Below, piece by piece: positions 61,857 to 64,000 of a stretch of DNA of 64,000 nt. Each line of letters starts with the position of its first letter. Position 1 is the first letter of the stretch. This DNA comes from Thiocapsa marina 5811 (GTDB lineage: Bacteria; Pseudomonadota; Gammaproteobacteria; Chromatiales; Chromatiaceae): positions 62,001 through 126,000 of the forward strand of contig NZ_AFWV01000008.1 of NCBI RefSeq assembly GCF_000223985.1, given 5' to 3'. Under the pieces are notes generated by a model that saw only the letters and a list, made by a program, of their open reading frames with translations, made no database searches and was not told the DNA's origin. The position numbers were made by a program, and so were the translations under genes.

Positions 61857-63689
61857 ATGTGCGGTATCGTCGGTGCGATTGCCCAACGTCCGGTTTCAGC
61901 GATTCTGCTGGAAGGCCTGCGGCGGCTCGAGTATCGGGGCTATGATTCCGCGGGCATTGCGGTGCTCGAGGCACCATGTCGGCTCAATCGTGCCCGCACC
62001 CTCGGCAAAGTCGCGCGCCTGGCCGAGGCAGTCGCGGAGCGTCCCTTGCCCGGCACACTGGGCATCGCGCACACCCGCTGGGCGACCCACGGCGAGCCTG
62101 CGACCCGCAACGCCCATCCCCACGTTTGTCGCGATCGCTGTTTGGTCGTGCACAACGGCATTATCGAGAATCACGAGGATCTGCGTCGCGAACAAACAGC
62201 CGCGGGCCACCGCTTCACGTCCGAAACCGACACCGAGGTCGTCGTCCACGCCGTTTTCGACCAGCTCGAGGCCGGCCACCCCCTGCTCGACGCCGTACGG
62301 CTGGCGACCAGACGCCTGCGCGGTGCTTACGCGCTCGGCGTAATCGATACGCAGGACCCCGACCATCTGGTCGCAGCTCGCCAAGGCAGCCCGCTGGTCA
62401 TCGGGGTCGGTTTCGGCGAGCATTTCATCGCCTCAGACGTCTTTGCCCTGCTGCCGGTCACCCATCGCTTCATCTTCCTCGAAGAGGGCGATATCGCCGA
62501 ACTGACCCGGGAATCCGTGCGCATTTGGGACCGCGACGGCAACCTCGTTACACGTCCGGCGAAGACCTCCGCGGTCTCGGTCGATGCCGCCGAGCGCGGC
62601 GAGTACCGCCATTTCATGCTCAAGGAGATCTTCGAGCAGCCGCGTGCGATCGCCGACACGCTCGAAGGCCGCCTGGTCGGCACGCGCGTCCTCCCCGAGA
62701 GTTTCGGCAACCTGGCCCCCGAGATCTTTTCCCGCGTCAAGGCGGTTACCCTGGTCGCCTGCGGCACCAGCTATCATGCCGCCTTGGTGGCCCGCTATTG
62801 GATCGAGGCCCTCGCCGGCCTGCCCTGTACCGTCGAGGTCGCGAGCGAGTACCGCTATCGCAAACAGGTGGTGCCGGCCGAAGCCCTCTTCGTGACCCTG
62901 TCGCAATCGGGCGAGACGGCCGACACGCTCGCGGCGTTGCGATTGGCCAAAGCCTCCGGCTTTGCGGCGACGCTGGCCATCTGCAACGTCCCCGAGAGCT
63001 CGCTGGTGCGCGAGTCGGACCTGGTGCTTTTGACCCACGCCGGGCCCGAGATCGGCGTCGCATCCACCAAGGCCTTCACCACCCAGCTGGTCGCCCTCTT
63101 GCTGATGACCGTGGCGCTCGGCCACGAAAACGCACTCAGCGATACCGCCGAGGCTCACGTGGTCGCGCTCCTCCGAGCGCTTCCCGCCAAGGTCGAGGCC
63201 GTGCTGGATCTCGATGACCGGATCGCCGCTCTTGCGGAGGTCTTCGTCGATAAGCAGCACACGCTCTTCCTCGGGCGAGGCGAGCAATATCCGATTGCGA
63301 TGGAAGGCGCGCTCAAGCTCAAGGAGATCTCATACATTCACGCCGAGGCGTACCCGGCCGGCGAGCTCAAGCACGGCCCCCTTGCCTTGATCGACGAGCA
63401 GATGCCCGTTGTCGCCGTCGCGCCCAACAACGCACTGCTGGAAAAGCTCAAATCCAATCTCGAAGAGGTCCGCGCACGCGGCGGTCAGCTCTATGTCTTC
63501 GCCGATCTCCACGTCCCCATGGTCGAAGACGAGGGCGTTACCGTCATCCGTCTACCCGAGACCGACGATCTCATTGACCCCATCATCTTCACCATTCCCC
63601 TGCAACTGCTCGCATATCACGTCGCCGTTCTCAAGGGCACGGATGTCGATCAGCCGCGCAACCTCGCGAAATCCGTCACCGTGGAGTGA
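61857..63689 (+). CDS. glmS: Glutamine-fructose-6-phosphate aminotransferase (isomerizing)
   Basis: First enzyme of hexosamine synthesis (610 aa; E. coli 609). The nucleophile Cys2 is exposed after Met removal ([12 protein letters not shown]). Glutaminase-domain motifs: [24 protein letters not shown] domains: [30 protein letters not shown], and the C-terminal [13 protein letters not shown]. No glmS ribozyme is expected in this group and none is seen in the 213-bp spacer, which has an 8-bp inverted repeat GTGACGCC/GGCGTCAC instead. Confidence 0.97.
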   Translation: MCGIVGAIAQRPVSAILLEGLRRLEYRGYDSAGIAVLEAPCRLNRARTLGKVARLAEAVAERPLPGTLGIAHTRWATHGEPATRNAHPHVCRDRCLVVHNGIIENHEDLRREQTAAGHRFTSETDTEVVVHAVFDQLEAGHPLLDAVRLATRRLRGAYALGVIDTQDPDHLVAARQGSPLVIGVGFGEHFIASDVFALLPVTHRFIFLEEGDIAELTRESVRIWDRDGNLVTRPAKTSAVSVDAAERGEYRHFMLKEIFEQPRAIADTLEGRLVGTRVLPESFGNLAPEIFSRVKAVTLVACGTSYHAALVARYWIEALAGLPCTVEVASEYRYRKQVVPAEALFVTLSQSGETADTLAALRLAKASGFAATLAICNVPESSLVRESDLVLLTHAGPEIGVASTKAFTTQLVALLLMTVALGHENALSDTAEAHVVALLRALPAKVEAVLDLDDRIAALAEVFVDKQHTLFLGRGEQYPIAMEGALKLKEISYIHAEAYPAGELKHGPLALIDEQMPVVAVAPNNALLEKLKSNLEEVRARGGQLYVFADLHVPMVEDEGVTVIRLPETDDLIDPIIFTIPLQLLAYHVAVLKGTDVDQPRNLAKSVTVE

Positions 63690-64000
63690 TCGGCAGTCGC
63701 CGTCGCCGGTGTTCTCGGAAGAGTAAATCCGTACCTTCGCCATAGGGCTCGGCAGCGACCGCTTGACGCGCTTATGGAAAGCTTTCCATAAGCGCCTGTA
63801 GGCGAATCGCGAGCGTTGCGTAAACGCGCGTTGCGGTCACCCGGGATCCTGAGGCCGGGCGCATGCCGACGACCCTTCGCGGATCAATCAAGCCTTCGCG
63901 CTTCGCTGTTTGCTTCCGGCAACGACCGACTGCCGCGACGCGACTTCGTGGGCCGGCTCCTCGGGTCCCGGGGTGAAGCCCCGGTTCTCGGAGTCTGCGG
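63690..64000. other. Downstream end of window: no gene seen
   Basis: 311 bp without a supported reading frame. It holds a perfect 28-bp palindrome (63768-63795) and a small hairpin CCGGGG-TGAAG-CCCCGG (63968-63984). A gene may begin beyond the window. Confidence 0.5.
63768..63795. repeat. Perfect 28-bp palindrome downstream of glmS
   Basis: Half-site GCGCTTATGGAAAG followed at once by its exact reverse complement with no spacer. There is no T-run beside it. It could be a cruciform, a bidirectional terminator without a tail, or a protein-binding site. Confidence 0.85.

Noticed and set aside
60087-61886. Open frame of 599 codons on the minus strand
   Set aside because: Antisense to glmU; low-complexity Arg/Asp/Gly composition and no motif.

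Overview
This window is a GC-rich chromosomal segment from a gammaproteobacterium. Gene order and protein style fit the Chromatiales, possibly a Chromatiaceae purple sulfur bacterium; that placement is inference. It spans the replication-origin neighbourhood. The dnaA-dnaN-recF-gyrB block runs on the minus strand, head to head with rpmH-rnpA-yidD-yidC-mnmE. Nearby are mnmG-rsmG-parA-parB, the whole F1Fo ATP synthase operon, and glmU-glmS. I saw no rRNA, tRNA, CRISPR array, prophage or insertion sequence.

Layout. 1-452: end of a pilU-like gene. 484-11711 (minus): an 11-gene type II secretion operon in Xanthomonas xps order (E-F-G-H-I-J-K-L-M-N-D). It is preceded by, and overlaps, a sugar-nucleotide dehydratase gene and a WecA-like glycosylphosphotransferase gene (11704-14642). 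14697-18148 (minus): a DJ-1 family protein, a CtpA/Prc protease and an EnvC-type amidase activator. 18428-21037 (plus): an ArsR regulator with the SqrR/BigR cysteine pair, a membrane rhodanese, secB and gpsA; trmL faces them. 21826-29001: a small unknown protein, an unknown gene, ntrC-ntrB, a DUF4124 protein, glnA and a cation efflux transporter. 29197-33572 (plus): glyQ-glyS-gmhB-plsC. 33569-40408: gyrB, recF, dnaN and dnaA (minus) and rpmH (plus), with the candidate oriC between dnaA and dnaN. 40405-44051 (plus): rnpA, yidD, yidC, mnmE. 44100-48061 (minus): a moxR-DUF58-transglutaminase operon. 48124-52400 (plus): mnmG, rsmG, parA, parB. 52509-59899 (plus): atpIBEFHAGDC with a near-consensus promoter. 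60273-63689 (plus): glmU and glmS.

How the genes work together. DnaA, the sliding clamp, RecF and gyrase start and support replication. ParA/ParB should act on two perfect parS palindromes found inside recF. YidC, the ATP synthase, SecB and the type II system handle membrane insertion, energy and export. GlmS/GlmU feed UDP-GlcNAc to the wall and envelope, where GmhB, the WecA-like transferase and the dehydratase also act. NtrB/NtrC and adenylylatable GlnA form the nitrogen-control core.

Most novel signal. An 83-88 bp foldback repeat with terminal inverted repeats around ACCGCGTC/GACGCGGT occurs five times, in three gene junctions: gspE-gspF (two copies), atpD-atpC (two copies) and gspI-gspJ (one copy). 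Three copies begin within or one base before the stop codon of the upstream gene. Two copies end right at the ribosome binding site of the next gene, with nearly identical junction sequence.
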